From the NCBI RefSeq assembly GCF_004920835.1, contig NZ_QFHO01000022.1, positions 1 to 64,000 on the forward strand: a stretch of DNA of 64,000 nt. The letters run 5' to 3'. The DNA comes from Stenotrophomonas maltophilia. GTDB taxonomy: Bacteria > Pseudomonadota > Gammaproteobacteria > Xanthomonadales > Xanthomonadaceae. A program made the translations under genes and the position numbers. Below, in pieces: positions 11,550-22,103 of the stretch (positions within the stretch are counted from its first letter, which is position 1; every line of letters starts with the position of its first letter). Under the pieces are notes generated by a model. That model was not told where the DNA came from. It did not search any database and was given only the letters and a program-made list of their open reading frames with translations.

Positions 11550-12126
11550 TAGGGGGTGTGTTGCCGGCAGGGCTGCGCCCTGCACCCGCCGAAGCAACGG
11601 CAACGGCAATGGCAACTGCAACAGCCGAAGCAACAGCAATGGCAGATTCCGGGTTTGGCGGGGAGGGGGCAGATGGCGGGGGACGCTGCAAGTACGTCCC
11701 TGTAAGCTCGGTCGCGCCATCCATGGCGCTCACGCCCCCGCCATCTGCCCCCTCCCCGCCTCCGACAATTTCCCGCTGCTGTTGGGCTGCTGTTGGTAGC
11801 TGTCGACCTTGGTCGACACGTAGATCCACGCCATGCGTGGATGCTTTTCGATGAATTGTCGAAATATTCGATTCCGATGGATTTGATCCACGCAAAGCGC
11901 GGACAGACCTCCGTCACCGGAGATCTGTCGAAGGCGGGGCGGTGCGGGTTGGCAGGACCGTTGGCGCCATGGATGGCGCCATCGAGCCCCCATGGATGGG
12001 TTAACGGCGTGTCCTGCCAACCCACACCGCCCCGCCCAACACGCAGAAAACCAGAGCTGCCTTGGCTTTTGGCATTGCTTCGGTTCGTAGCAGGGTGCAG
12101 GGCGCAGCCCTGCCGAACACCCTACC
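11550..12126. repeat. Composite palindromic module 1 (two 52-nt-loop hairpins inside terminal inverted repeats)
   Basis: This non-coding block between prpE and rluA is bounded by inverted copies of GGCAGGGCTGCGCCCTGC (from 11566 and ending near 12114), each preceded outward by GTAGGG-like bases. Inside the left end is a CAA/CAG-rich tract. Hairpin A has arms at 11657-11682 and 11735-11760 (26 of 26 pairs). Hairpin B has arms at 11933-11958 and 12011-12036 (25 of 26 pairs). Both loops are 52 nt. Between them lie the palindromes TGTCGACCTTGGTCGACA (11801-11818) and ATCCACGCCATGCGTGGAT (11824-11842). A second copy lies at 19980-20537. No protein gene is supported here. Confidence 0.85.
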
Positions 12127-12129
12127 CTT

Positions 12130-12744
12130 CTAGAACGGAGTCGCAGACTCGAACGCGAGCACCTCGCCTGTCACCGGATGAGTGAACTGCAGCTTCCGTG
12201 CATGCAGGCACACGCGCTGCGCTGCCTCTGCGCCATACAGCACGTCACCAACGATGGGATGGCCGAGACTGGCCATGTGCAGGCGCAGCTGATGGCTGCG
12301 GCCAGTGATCGGTTCCAACTCCACGCGGGTGCGCTGCGCTTCAACATCACGGGCAAGTACACGCCAGCGTGTCAGCGCCGGCTTGCCGCGTTCGTGGTCG
12401 ACCATCTGCTTCGGCCGGTTCGGCCAGTCCACGATCAGCGGCAGATCCACCTCACCGGCTTCGGCGTCCAGCTCCCCCTGCACGATCGCTTCGTAGCGCT
12501 TGCCGACCTGGCGCTGTTCGAACTGCATCGACAACGCCGCCTGCATGTCCTTGCCACGCGCATGCAGCAGCAGGCCCGAGGTCACCTGGTCCAGGCGGTG
12601 CACGGTCAGCGCGTCCAGGTACAGCGCCTGCAGCCGTGCGATCACGCAGTCCTGGTTCTCGGCGCTGCGACCGGGCACGGACAGCAGTCCGGCCGGCTTC
12701 TCGGCCACCAGCAGCGTGTCGTCGATGTAATGCAGATGGATCAT
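12130..12744 (-). CDS. rluA: Pseudouridine synthase RluA (23S rRNA/tRNA)
   Basis: A 204-aa single-domain pseudouridine synthase. HRLDQVTSG holds the catalytic aspartate (Asp52). The stretch VDLPLIVDWPNRPKQ followed by GKPALTRW and PITGRSHQLRLHM matches E. coli RluA closely. RluA modifies a uridine in 23S rRNA and U32 of some tRNAs. There is no S4 domain, as expected for this subfamily. The gene lies downstream of mdh with a terminator between, and its stop codon abuts repeat module 1. Confidence 0.9.
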   Translation of the reverse strand: MIHLHYIDDTLLVAEKPAGLLSVPGRSAENQDCVIARLQALYLDALTVHRLDQVTSGLLLHARGKDMQAALSMQFEQRQVGKRYEAIVQGELDAEAGEVDLPLIVDWPNRPKQMVDHERGKPALTRWRVLARDVEAQRTRVELEPITGRSHQLRLHMASLGHPIVGDVLYGAEAAQRVCLHARKLQFTHPVTGEVLAFESATPF

Positions 12745-12768
12745 GTCGTTGCCAGGTGCTCCATACGA

Positions 12769-12796
12769 AAACGGGGAAGCCGAAGCCTCCCCGTTT
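12769..12796 (-). terminator. Intrinsic terminator downstream of mdh
   Basis: Stem AAACGGGGA/TCCCCGTTT with a GCCGAAGC-like inner part, followed on the minus strand by TTTTCG. A second perfect hairpin, GTGCCGGCA-AGC-TGCCGGCAC at 12808-12828, lies between it and the mdh stop codon. Confidence 0.8.
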
Positions 12797-12836
12797 CATT
12801 TCAGGCAGTGCCGGCAAGCTGCCGGCACAGACCGCA

Positions 12837-14433
<1,597 letters not shown>

Positions 14434-14632
14434 GAAGATCCTTGATGCAGAGGGGAATGCGTCTAGCCACCTAGTTTACACCCGCCTCGTGGCGACGGCG
14501 GCTTCGACCATGGGCGCAGATCCCTGCTTCAGCCTCCGGAAGGGGGAGGCCAGACCTACGGCCCCCAGGCCCCGGCCCAGCTTGGGGGACACCCAGCTGA
14601 ATGGGCACCATGACCGATGTGAAATCCGGGTT

Positions 14633-14661
14633 TTCGCCAATCGTCAACTTCGACGTATAAT
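14633..14661 (+). promoter_or_regulatory. Sigma70 promoter of typA
   Basis: Perfect -10 TATAAT at 14656-14661. With a 17-bp spacer the -35 is TTCGCC (14633-14638), a weak match. The predicted leader is about 40 nt. The remainder of the ppiB-typA divergent gap shows no gene. Confidence 0.75.
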
Positions 14662-14707
14662 GTTGGACTTCTTTTTCCAAATCCGGCGCCGACTGGCCCC
14701 CTTTCGT

Positions 14708-16555
14708 ATGTCCATCGAAAATCTTCGCAACATCGCCATCGTCGCCCACGTCGACCATGGCAAGACCACCCTGGTCGACCAGCTGCTGAAGCAGTCCGGC
14801 ACCCTGTCCGAGCGTACCGTCCTCGCCGAGCGCGTGATGGACAGCAACGACCAGGAAAAGGAACGCGGCATCACCATCCTGGCCAAGAACACGGCCATCA
14901 CCTGGGAAGACAAGAAGACCGGTATCAAGAACCGGATCAACATCGTCGACACCCCCGGACACGCCGACTTCGGCGGTGAGGTCGAGCGCGTGCTGTCGAT
15001 GGTCGACACCGTGCTGATCCTCGTCGACGCGATGGACGGCCCGATGCCGCAGACCCGCTTCGTCACCCAGAAGGCCTTCGCGATGGGCTTCAAGCCGATC
15101 GTCGTGGTCAACAAGGTCGACCGCCCGGGCTCGCGTCCGGAGTGGGTGATCGACCAGGTGTTCGACCTGTTCGACAAGCTCGGCGCCACCAATGAGCAGC
15201 TCGACTTCCCGATCGTCTACGCCTCGGCCCTGAACGGCTACGCTGGCCTGGAAGACACCGTGCGCGACGGCGACATGACCCCGCTGTATGAAGCAATCAT
15301 GCAGCACGCGCCGAAGCCGGAAGTCGATCCGGAAGGCCCGTTCCAGATGCGCATCAGCCAGCTGGACTACAACAACTTCGTGGGCGTGATCGGCATCGGC
15401 CGCATCCAGCGCGGCACCCTGAAGAAGAACATGCAGGTCGCGGTCATCGACCGTGAAGGCAAGAAGCGCAACGGCAAGGTGCTGCAGGTGCTGGGCTTCC
15501 TGGGCCTGGAGCGCATCGAGCAGGATTCGGCCGAGGCCGGTGACATCGTCGCCATCTCGGGCATCCAGGAGCTGACCATCTCCGACACCCTGTGCGCCCC
15601 GGACACCCCGGAAGCGCTGCCGGCACTGACCGTCGACGAGCCGACCATCTCGATGACCTTCCAGGTCAACAACTCGCCGTTCGCCGGTAACAAGGACCTG
15701 TCCGGTGGCAAGTTCCTGACCAGCCGCCAGATCAAGGACCGTCTGGACCGTGAAAAGGTCCACAACGTCGCGCTGAAGGTTGAACAGCTGGAAGATGCCG
15801 ACAAGTTCCTGGTCTCCGGCCGTGGCGAACTGCACCTGTCGGTGCTGATCGAGAACATGCGTCGTGAAGGCTACGAGCTGGCCGTGTCGCGCCCGGAAGT
15901 GATCATCAAGCAGATCGACGGCCAGGCCATGGAGCCGATCGAGCAGCTGGTGGTGGACATCGAAGAAATCCACCAGGGCGGCGTGATGGAAAAGCTGGGC
16001 ACCCGCAAGGGCCAGCTGAAGAACATGGAATCGGACGGCAAGGGCCGTGTGCGCCTTGAGTACCAGATCCCGGCCCGTGGCCTGATCGGTTTCCAGAACG
16101 AGTTCAAGACCCTCACCCAGGGTTCGGGCCTGCTGTTCCATGTCTTCGACCACTACGGTCCGAAGGAGCAGGGCGCGATCGCCAAGCGCATCAACGGCGT
16201 GATGATCGCCAATGCGCCGGGCGCCACGCCGGCCTACTCGCTGGGCCCGCTGCAGGAGCGCGGCAAGCTCTTCGCCGCTGAAGGCGACAACGTGTATGAA
16301 GGCCAGCTGGTCGGTATCCACTCCAAGGACAACGACCTGACCGTCAACGCGATCAAGACCAAGCCGCTGACCAACATGCGCGCTTCGGGCAAGGACGATG
16401 CGATCCAGCTGACCCCGGCGATCAAGTACTCGCTGGAACAGGCCCTGGACTTCATCGAAGACGACGAGCTGGTCGAGATCACCCCCAAGGAGATCCGCCT
16501 GCGCAAGAAGTTCCTGACCGAAAGCGACCGCAAGAAGGCTTCGCGCGGCGGCTGA
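14708..16555 (+). CDS. typA: Translational GTPase TypA/BipA
   Basis: Ribosome-associated GTPase of the elongation-factor family, 615 aa, linked to ribosome assembly and stress adaptation. G-domain motifs: AHVDHGKTT (G1), ERGITI (G2), [15 protein letters not shown] (G3), [11 protein letters not shown] (G4). Domain II and the C-terminal domain specific to BipA follow (for example [20 protein letters not shown] and [11 protein letters not shown]). The ATG at 14708 gives the standard N-terminus [14 protein letters not shown]. No recognisable Shine-Dalgarno precedes it (GGCCCCCTTTCGT). The following DUF2127 gene starts 11 bp after the stop. Confidence 0.96.
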   Translation: MSIENLRNIAIVAHVDHGKTTLVDQLLKQSGTLSERTVLAERVMDSNDQEKERGITILAKNTAITWEDKKTGIKNRINIVDTPGHADFGGEVERVLSMVDTVLILVDAMDGPMPQTRFVTQKAFAMGFKPIVVVNKVDRPGSRPEWVIDQVFDLFDKLGATNEQLDFPIVYASALNGYAGLEDTVRDGDMTPLYEAIMQHAPKPEVDPEGPFQMRISQLDYNNFVGVIGIGRIQRGTLKKNMQVAVIDREGKKRNGKVLQVLGFLGLERIEQDSAEAGDIVAISGIQELTISDTLCAPDTPEALPALTVDEPTISMTFQVNNSPFAGNKDLSGGKFLTSRQIKDRLDREKVHNVALKVEQLEDADKFLVSGRGELHLSVLIENMRREGYELAVSRPEVIIKQIDGQAMEPIEQLVVDIEEIHQGGVMEKLGTRKGQLKNMESDGKGRVRLEYQIPARGLIGFQNEFKTLTQGSGLLFHVFDHYGPKEQGAIAKRINGVMIANAPGATPAYSLGPLQERGKLFAAEGDNVYEGQLVGIHSKDNDLTVNAIKTKPLTNMRASGKDDAIQLTPAIKYSLEQALDFIEDDELVEITPKEIRLRKKFLTESDRKKASRGG

Positions 16556-16566
16556 GCCAGCACCCC

Positions 16567-17034
16567 GTGAACCAGAGCGGCTACAACCCGGATCCACACC
16601 GGCATCCGGGTCTGCACGTCATCGCCTTGCTCGAAGCGAGCAAGGCGATGCTGGCGCTGTTGGCCGCAACCGGGCTGGAAGTGCTCGGACCGCAGCCGCT
16701 GCGGCACGGCATCATGGCCCTGATCCGGCGCTTCAGCCTGGATCCGGACCATGGCACCCTGCCCTCGCTGCTGCACATGATCAGCCCCGACGCGGTGCAC
16801 CTGGCCGCGGCGGGGATGATCGGTTACGGCCTGCTGCATCTGGTTGAAGCCTGGGGCCTGTGGCGTGCCAAGGCCTGGGCCTCCTGGCTGGGCTGCCTGA
16901 CCGCTTCGCTGTACCTGCCGTTCGATATCTTCGCGATCATCCGCCATCCTGGCTGGCCCTCGTGGACGATCCTGGCGATCAACCTGATCGTGGTCTACGT
17001 GCTGGCCCGCGACCTGCGCAAGCGCCGCCGCTGA
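16567..17034 (+). CDS. DUF2127 membrane protein
   Basis: A 155-aa protein starting with GTG, 11 bp behind typA and so probably translated from the same transcript. Features are HPGLHVIALLEASKAMLALLA (first membrane helix, about 14-35), a second hydrophobic region near 80-95 (LAAAGMIGYGLLHLVEAWGL) and two more near 103-145, ending in a basic tail RDLRKRRR. The early LHVIALLEASK and central YGLLHLVEAWGLW patterns are typical of DUF2127 proteins. The function of the family is unknown. Confidence 0.8.
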   Translation: MNQSGYNPDPHRHPGLHVIALLEASKAMLALLAATGLEVLGPQPLRHGIMALIRRFSLDPDHGTLPSLLHMISPDAVHLAAAGMIGYGLLHLVEAWGLWRAKAWASWLGCLTASLYLPFDIFAIIRHPGWPSWTILAINLIVVYVLARDLRKRRR

Positions 17035-17075
17035 GCTCCGGCTACACTGGGGATTGGAGCCGACCAAGCCGCCCC

Positions 17076-18698
17076 ATGCGCCCGTCCTTGCCGCCCCTCC
17101 TGATCTGCCTGCTCGCTGCGCTGCCTGCGCTGCTTGTCGCTGCCTGCAGCCCGGCCACGCCCAGCGCCCACGCCGCCGAACCTGCCAGCCGCAACGTGCC
17201 ATTCCCCTACGCCGAAACCGATGTCGCCGACCTGCAGGCGCGGATGACCGCCGGCGAACTGGACAGCACCACCCTCACCCAGGCCTACCTGCAGCGCATC
17301 GCCGCGCTGGACCGTGCCGGCCCCCGACTGCGCGCGGTGATCGAACTCAACCCGGATGCACTGAAGGAAGCCGCCGAACGCGATCGCGAGCGTCGTGACG
17401 GTCGCCTGCGCGGCCCGCTGCACGGCATCCCAGTCGTGCTGAAGGACAACATCAACGCCGCGCCGATGGCCACCACGGCCGGCTCGCTGGCGCTGCAGGG
17501 CTTCCGCCCGGACGACGCCTATCTGGTACGTCGCCTGCGCGAGGCCGGTGCCGTGGTGCTGGGCAAGACCAACCTCAGCGAATGGGCCAATTTCCGCGGC
17601 AATGATTCGGTGTCCGGCTGGAGCGCGCGCGGCGGCCAGACCCGCAATCCCTACCGCCTCAGCCATTCGCCCTGCGGCTCCAGCAGCGGCAGCGCAGTGG
17701 CCGTAGCCGCCAACCTCGCCAGCGTGGCGATCGGCACCGAAACCGACGGCAGCATCGTCTGCCCGGCTGCGGTCAATGGCGTGGTCGGCCTGAAGCCGAC
17801 GGTCGGCCTGGTCAGCCGCGACGGCATCATCCCGATTTCCTTCAGCCAGGACACCGCCGGGCCGATGACACGCAGCGTCGCCGATGCCGCCGCCGTGCTG
17901 ACCGCCATTGCCGGTCGCGATGACGCCGACCCTGCCACCGCAACCATGCCTGGCCGCGCGGTCTACGACTACACCGCGCGCCTGGACCCGCAGGGCCTGC
18001 GTGGCAAGCGCATCGGCCTGCTGCAGACGCCCCTGCTGAAGTACCGCGGCATGCCGCCACTGATCGAACAGGCCACCACCGAGCTGCGCCGCGCCGGCGC
18101 AGTGGTGGTGCCGGTGGAACTGCCCAACCAGGGCGCCTGGGCCGAGGCCGAACGCAGCGTGCTGCTGTACGAGTTCAAGGCCGGCCTGGAGCGCTACCTC
18201 AGCACCCATCGCGCGCCGCTGCGCAGCCTTGCCGAACTGATCGCCTTCAACCAGGCACACAGCAAGCAGGAACTGGGCCTGTTCGGCCAGGAACTGCTGG
18301 TTGAGGCAGATGCCACCGCCGGCCTGGCCGACCCGGCCTACATCCGCGCGCGGACCGATGCGCGCCGCCTGGCCGGCCCGGAAGGCATCGATGCCGCCCT
18401 CGCCGCCCATCAGCTCGATGCACTGGTGGCACCGACCACGGGCGTGGCGTGGCCGATCCGCAGTGACGGCGACGACTTCCCTGGCGAGAGCTACAGCGTT
18501 GCCGCCGTAGCCGGCTATCCCAGCCTCAGCGTGCCGATGGGGCAGATCGATCGCCTTCCGGTCGGCCTGCTGTTCATGGGTACCGCCTGGAGCGAACCGA
18601 AGCTGATCGAGATGGCCTATGCCTACGAACAGCGCACCCGCGCACGACGGCCGCCGCACTTCGATACTGACGCGCTGATCGACGCTGGCGAGCCTTGA
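17076..18698 (+). CDS. pam: Peptide amidase (amidase-signature family)
   Basis: Hydrolyses C-terminal amide groups of peptides without cutting peptide bonds. The 540-aa protein matches the S. maltophilia peptide amidase as I remember it. The amidase-signature triad is present at the published numbers: Lys123 (VLKDN), Ser202 (CGSSSGSA) and Ser226 ([10 protein letters not shown]). The N-terminus is an export signal (hydrophobic core [17 protein letters not shown]), with an Ala-rich stretch before the mature enzyme. VAAC at 21-24 fits a lipobox, so a lipoprotein form is possible. Location is therefore periplasm or membrane-anchored. The start at 17076 lies 41 bp after the DUF2127 gene, with GGAG upstream. 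Confidence 0.93.
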   Translation: MRPSLPPLLICLLAALPALLVAACSPATPSAHAAEPASRNVPFPYAETDVADLQARMTAGELDSTTLTQAYLQRIAALDRAGPRLRAVIELNPDALKEAAERDRERRDGRLRGPLHGIPVVLKDNINAAPMATTAGSLALQGFRPDDAYLVRRLREAGAVVLGKTNLSEWANFRGNDSVSGWSARGGQTRNPYRLSHSPCGSSSGSAVAVAANLASVAIGTETDGSIVCPAAVNGVVGLKPTVGLVSRDGIIPISFSQDTAGPMTRSVADAAAVLTAIAGRDDADPATATMPGRAVYDYTARLDPQGLRGKRIGLLQTPLLKYRGMPPLIEQATTELRRAGAVVVPVELPNQGAWAEAERSVLLYEFKAGLERYLSTHRAPLRSLAELIAFNQAHSKQELGLFGQELLVEADATAGLADPAYIRARTDARRLAGPEGIDAALAAHQLDALVAPTTGVAWPIRSDGDDFPGESYSVAAVAGYPSLSVPMGQIDRLPVGLLFMGTAWSEPKLIEMAYAYEQRTRARRPPHFDTDALIDAGEP

Positions 18699-18706
18699 TC
18701 GGCGTG

Positions 18707-18762
18707 GTAGTGCCGGCCGCTGGCCAGCAGATCCCGGGGCGCCGGCCAGCGGCCGGCACTAC
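18707..18762. repeat. SMAG palindrome pair between peptide amidase and mscS
   Basis: GTAG copy at 18707-18729 (one substitution, GGCCAGCA) and inverted copy at about 18740-18762. Its right GTAG provides the TAG stop codon of the convergent MscS-family gene (18759-18761). Confidence 0.9.
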
Positions 18763-19898
18763 CGATCCGCAGGCTCCTCCGGCACGATCGCCGCCTCACC
18801 ATCTTCCGCACCCGGCGACCGTACATCCGCGGTGCGTGCGCGAGGTCCTCGCGGCATGTCCAGTTCGTCTTCGTGCTGCACGCGCGCACGCACCTGCGGC
18901 AACGACTGCGGATGCTCGCGCGCCAGGAAATCCAGCATCCGCTCTCGTACCAGGCAGCGCAGGTCGAAGGCATCACCGGAACTGCGTGCGCTGACCAGCA
19001 GGCGGACCTGGATTGCCCGTTCGCTGGTTTCGGTTACCTGGGTCACGCAGACCCGCCCATCCCACAGCGCCTCACCACGGCAGATGCGCTCCAGCTCGGT
19101 GCGGATCGCCGCGATCGGGGCGCGGTAGTCCAGCCACAGGAACGCCGTGCCGAGCAGATCGGCGCTGCGCCGCGTCCAATTCTGGAACGGGTTCTCGATG
19201 AACCAGGTCAGCGGCACCACCATGCGTCGCTCATCCCAGATGCGGACCACGACGTAGCTGCTGCCGATCTCCTCGATACGGCCCCACTCGCCTTCGACGA
19301 TCACCACGTCATCCAGCCGGATCGGCTGCGTCACCGCAATCTGCAGGCCAGCGATCAGGTTGCCGAACACCGGCTTGGCCGCGATGCCGGCCACCAGGCC
19401 GATCAGGCCTGCCGATGCCAGCAGCGCGGTGCCGATCTTCTGCACCATCGGGAACGTCAGCAGTACCAGCGACGCGCCCAGCACGATGATGCCGCCCATC
19501 AGCACACGGCTGAGCACCCGCGTCTGGGTCTGGATGCGGCGCGCCTCCAGGTTGTCGGAGACATCGATGGGATGGCTGCGCAGGATCGCGCGCTCGCCCG
19601 CCGCAACGCCCCGAACCAGCAACCAGATGAAGCAGGCAGTCAGGGCGATGTGCAGCACGCGCAGCAGTTGATCGAGCGTGTGTTCCGGCAATGGCGTGGC
19701 CTGCAGCGCCGGCACCAGCAACAGCAGGGGCAGTGCAAGGGCCAGCGGCGGTCCGATCACCCGGCCAATGCGCGCGCGGCGCCGGTCACGCCCGCGCAGG
19801 CGGCGGTACAGTGCCAGTACGACCCAAGCGCCCAGGCCACCGACCACCAAAGCGGTTCCGATCGGCCACAGATACTGCTGCAGGTGTTGCCATATCAC
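18759..19898 (-). CDS. MscS-family mechanosensitive channel
   Basis: A 379-aa inner-membrane protein. Hydrophobic segments lie at about 11-30, 48-66, 78-97, 130-149 and the pore helix 155-182 (GTALLASAGLIGLVAGIAAK). The soluble MscS beta domain follows (QPIRLDDVVIVEGEWGRIEEI, then MVVPLTWFIENPFQNWTR) and a cytoplasmic alpha/beta domain to about 340. The charged C-terminal tail ends RADR-like in PEEPADR. The extra N-terminal helices place it with the larger MscS homologues rather than the 286-aa type. Likely role: pressure release or ion flux at hypo-osmotic shock. The stop codon lies inside a SMAG repeat. Confidence 0.9.
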   Translation of the reverse strand: MIWQHLQQYLWPIGTALVVGGLGAWVVLALYRRLRGRDRRRARIGRVIGPPLALALPLLLLVPALQATPLPEHTLDQLLRVLHIALTACFIWLLVRGVAAGERAILRSHPIDVSDNLEARRIQTQTRVLSRVLMGGIIVLGASLVLLTFPMVQKIGTALLASAGLIGLVAGIAAKPVFGNLIAGLQIAVTQPIRLDDVVIVEGEWGRIEEIGSSYVVVRIWDERRMVVPLTWFIENPFQNWTRRSADLLGTAFLWLDYRAPIAAIRTELERICRGEALWDGRVCVTQVTETSERAIQVRLLVSARSSGDAFDLRCLVRERMLDFLAREHPQSLPQVRARVQHEDELDMPRGPRARTADVRSPGAEDGEAAIVPEEPADR

Positions 19899-19979
19899 TG
19901 CGCATTCTCGCTGTCTGCATCAAGGAGCCAGCGTGGCGCATGCACCATGAGCGCGATGTCAGCCGTTCGTAAGCAGAAT

Positions 19980-20537
19980 GTAGGCGGGGGTGTTCGGCAG
20001 GGCTGCGCCCTGCACCCGCGGTAGTGCCGGCCGCTGGCCGGCAACCTCAACAGCAACAGCAACAGCAAAAGCCGGTTTACTGCGGGATGGCAGGGTGGGG
20101 CCGGTTGCGGGGGACGCCGTGAATCCGTCCCTGGAGGCTTGGGCGCGCCATCCATGGCGCTTACACCCCCGCAACCGGCCCCACCCCGCCTTCGACAATT
20201 TCCCGCCGCTGTTGGTGGGTGTCGACCTTGGTCGACACGTAGATCCACGCCATGCGTGGATGCTCTTCAAATTCAATTCGAAATATTCGATTCCGATGGA
20301 GATTCATCCACGCATGGCGTGAATCCTTCAGACACCGGACAACTGTCGAAGGCGGGGCGGTGTCGGATTGCGGGGTGTCCGCAGCATGGATGCCGCGGCC
20401 AAGCCTACAGGGACGTACTTGCGGCGTCCCCGCACTCCGACACCGCCCCGCCAACCCACGGATAGCCCGCTTTTGACGTTGACTTTGATGTTGACGTTGA
20501 TTCGGCAGGTGCAGGGCGCAGCCCTGCCGAAACACAC
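19980..20537. repeat. Composite palindromic module 2 (second copy, with a nested SMAG)
   Basis: Paralogue of the block at 11550-12126, lying between the DAHP synthase stop and the MscS start. Terminal inverted copies of GGCAGGGCTGCGCCCTGC are at 19996 onward and up to about 20528. One SMAG monomer is nested at 20021-20043, followed by a CAACAG tract. Hairpin A has arms at 20089-20113 and 20166-20190; hairpin B at 20351-20375 and 20428-20452 (one non-canonical position each). Both loops are exactly 52 nt. The central palindromes TGTCGACCTTGGTCGACA (20220-20237) and ATCCACGCCATGCGTGGAT (20243-20261) are shared with module 1. Confidence 0.85.
20021..20043 (+). repeat. SMAG monomer nested in module 2
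   Basis: Full-length GTAGTGCCGGCCGCTGG... element without an inverted partner, between the left terminal repeat and the CAACAG tract of module 2. Module 1 has no SMAG at the equivalent point. Confidence 0.85.
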
Positions 20538-21929
20538 TTACCGCACCTGCTCCTGCTTGCGCACGATCGCCATCGCGATCTCCAGCGACTGCTCGTAGTT
20601 CAACCGCGGGTCCACCGTCGAACGATAGGCGCGCTCCAGGTCACGCTCGGTCAGCTCACGCGCGCCACCGGTGCACTCGGTCACGTCTTCGCCGGTCAGC
20701 TCCAGGTGCACGCCGCCCAGGCGCGTGCCTGCGGCCGCATGCAGATCGAACGACATCTCCACTTCGCCACGCACGTTGTCGAAGCGCCGCGTCTTGAAGC
20801 CGTTGGCGGTGCTCTCGGTGTTGCCATGCATCGCATCGCACACCCACAGCACGCGACGACCGTCGCGCTTGACCGCATCCAGCAGCGGCGGCAGCTTCTG
20901 CGCGATCTGCGACGCCCCCATGCGATGGATGAAGCTCAGGCGGCCCGGCTCGTCATGCGGATTGAGCACGTCGATCAGGCGCAGCAGCTGGTCCGGGGTT
21001 ACCGACGGGCCCACCTTGATCGCAATCGGGTTGCGCACGCCACGCAGGTATTCCACGTGCGCGCCATCGAGTGCGGCCGTTCGCATGCCGATCCACGGAT
21101 AGTGCGTGCTCAGGTTCAACCAGCCCTGCTGGCGCGGCACCTGGCGGGTCAGCGCCTGCTCGTAGGGCAGCAGCAACGCTTCGTGCGAGGTGTAGAAATC
21201 GATGCGGTTGAGGTTGTGCACGCGGGCCCCGGCCAGGGTCTCCATGAAGTGCACCGCATCACCGATCGACGCCACCATCTTCTGGTACTCGGCGGCCAGC
21301 GGCGAATGGCTCACCCATTCCAGGTTCCAGTACTCGGGGTGGTGCAGGTCGGCGAAACCGCCGTCGATCAGCGCACGCACGAAGTTCATGGTCATCGCCG
21401 AGTGCGCGTGGGCCTGCAGCATCCGCTTCGGATCCGGCAGCCGCGCCGCTTCGGTGAAGGCCGGCGCGTTGATGACATCACCGCGATAGCTGGGCAGGGT
21501 CATGCCATCACGGGTTTCGGTATCGGCCGAACGCGGCTTGGCGTACTGGCCGGCAAAGCGGCCGACGCGGATAACCGGCTGGCGCAGGCCGTGCACCAGC
21601 ACCAGGCTCATCTGCAACAGCACCTTCAACCGGTTGGAGATGGTTCCCGACTCGCAGTCGCTGAAATTCTCGGCGCAGTCCCCGCCCTGCAGCAGGAAGC
21701 GCTTGCCCTCCTGGGCGTCGGCCAGCTGCTGCTTCAGCGCCAGGATCTCCCAGGAGGTCACCAGCGGCGGCAGCCGCTTCAGCTCGTGCAGGGCCGCGTC
21801 CAGCGCCACCGGATCGGGATAGGTTGGCATCTGCAGCGCGGTCTTGCCACGCCAGCTCTCCGGCGACCAGGCAGCGCCAGCGGCGGTCGCAGCGGGTTCG
21901 GGGACGGGCGGAACGGCGGACAGGCTCAT
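20538..21929 (-). CDS. Class II 3-deoxy-7-phosphoheptulonate (DAHP) synthase
   Basis: First step of the shikimate pathway: condenses phosphoenolpyruvate with erythrose 4-phosphate. The 463-aa length and motifs are those of the plant-like class II enzymes: GGDCAENFSD near 80-90 (with the metal-binding Cys), RVGRFAGQYAKPRS near 121-134, and KVGPSVTPDQL, FIHRMGA and CDAMHGNT further on. The ATG at 21929 is preceded by GGAAG at suitable spacing and avoids an upstream low-complexity extension. No other aromatic-pathway gene is adjacent. It is divergent from a TonB-dependent receptor. Confidence 0.93.
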   Translation of the reverse strand: MSLSAVPPVPEPAATAAGAAWSPESWRGKTALQMPTYPDPVALDAALHELKRLPPLVTSWEILALKQQLADAQEGKRFLLQGGDCAENFSDCESGTISNRLKVLLQMSLVLVHGLRQPVIRVGRFAGQYAKPRSADTETRDGMTLPSYRGDVINAPAFTEAARLPDPKRMLQAHAHSAMTMNFVRALIDGGFADLHHPEYWNLEWVSHSPLAAEYQKMVASIGDAVHFMETLAGARVHNLNRIDFYTSHEALLLPYEQALTRQVPRQQGWLNLSTHYPWIGMRTAALDGAHVEYLRGVRNPIAIKVGPSVTPDQLLRLIDVLNPHDEPGRLSFIHRMGASQIAQKLPPLLDAVKRDGRRVLWVCDAMHGNTESTANGFKTRRFDNVRGEVEMSFDLHAAAGTRLGGVHLELTGEDVTECTGGARELTERDLERAYRSTVDPRLNYEQSLEIAMAIVRKQEQVR

Positions 21930-22103
21930 TGCAGACTTCCGGGGTGGGGGGCCGCCATGGTCGCATCGCCAGCTGCTGCCGCAAAGGCCCAACCGGTCCG
22001 GCGCGGCCGCCTGAACGGCAGAGAAAGGCCGACGCGAGCAGCCAGATCGAGCATGGTCAGCCGCCCGGGACAAGCGCATGATTTGTTACGGAGTAACACT
22101 CTC

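Noticed and set aside
11590..11640. CAA/CAG-rich tract as a CRISPR or tandem-repeat array
   Set aside because: Simple low-complexity sequence without repeat-spacer structure; part of the composite module.
9596..12025. N-terminal extension of prpE through the repeat module (to 809 aa)
   Set aside because: The extra residues come from palindromes and CAG tracts. Family length and the ribosome-binding site support the ATG at 11476.
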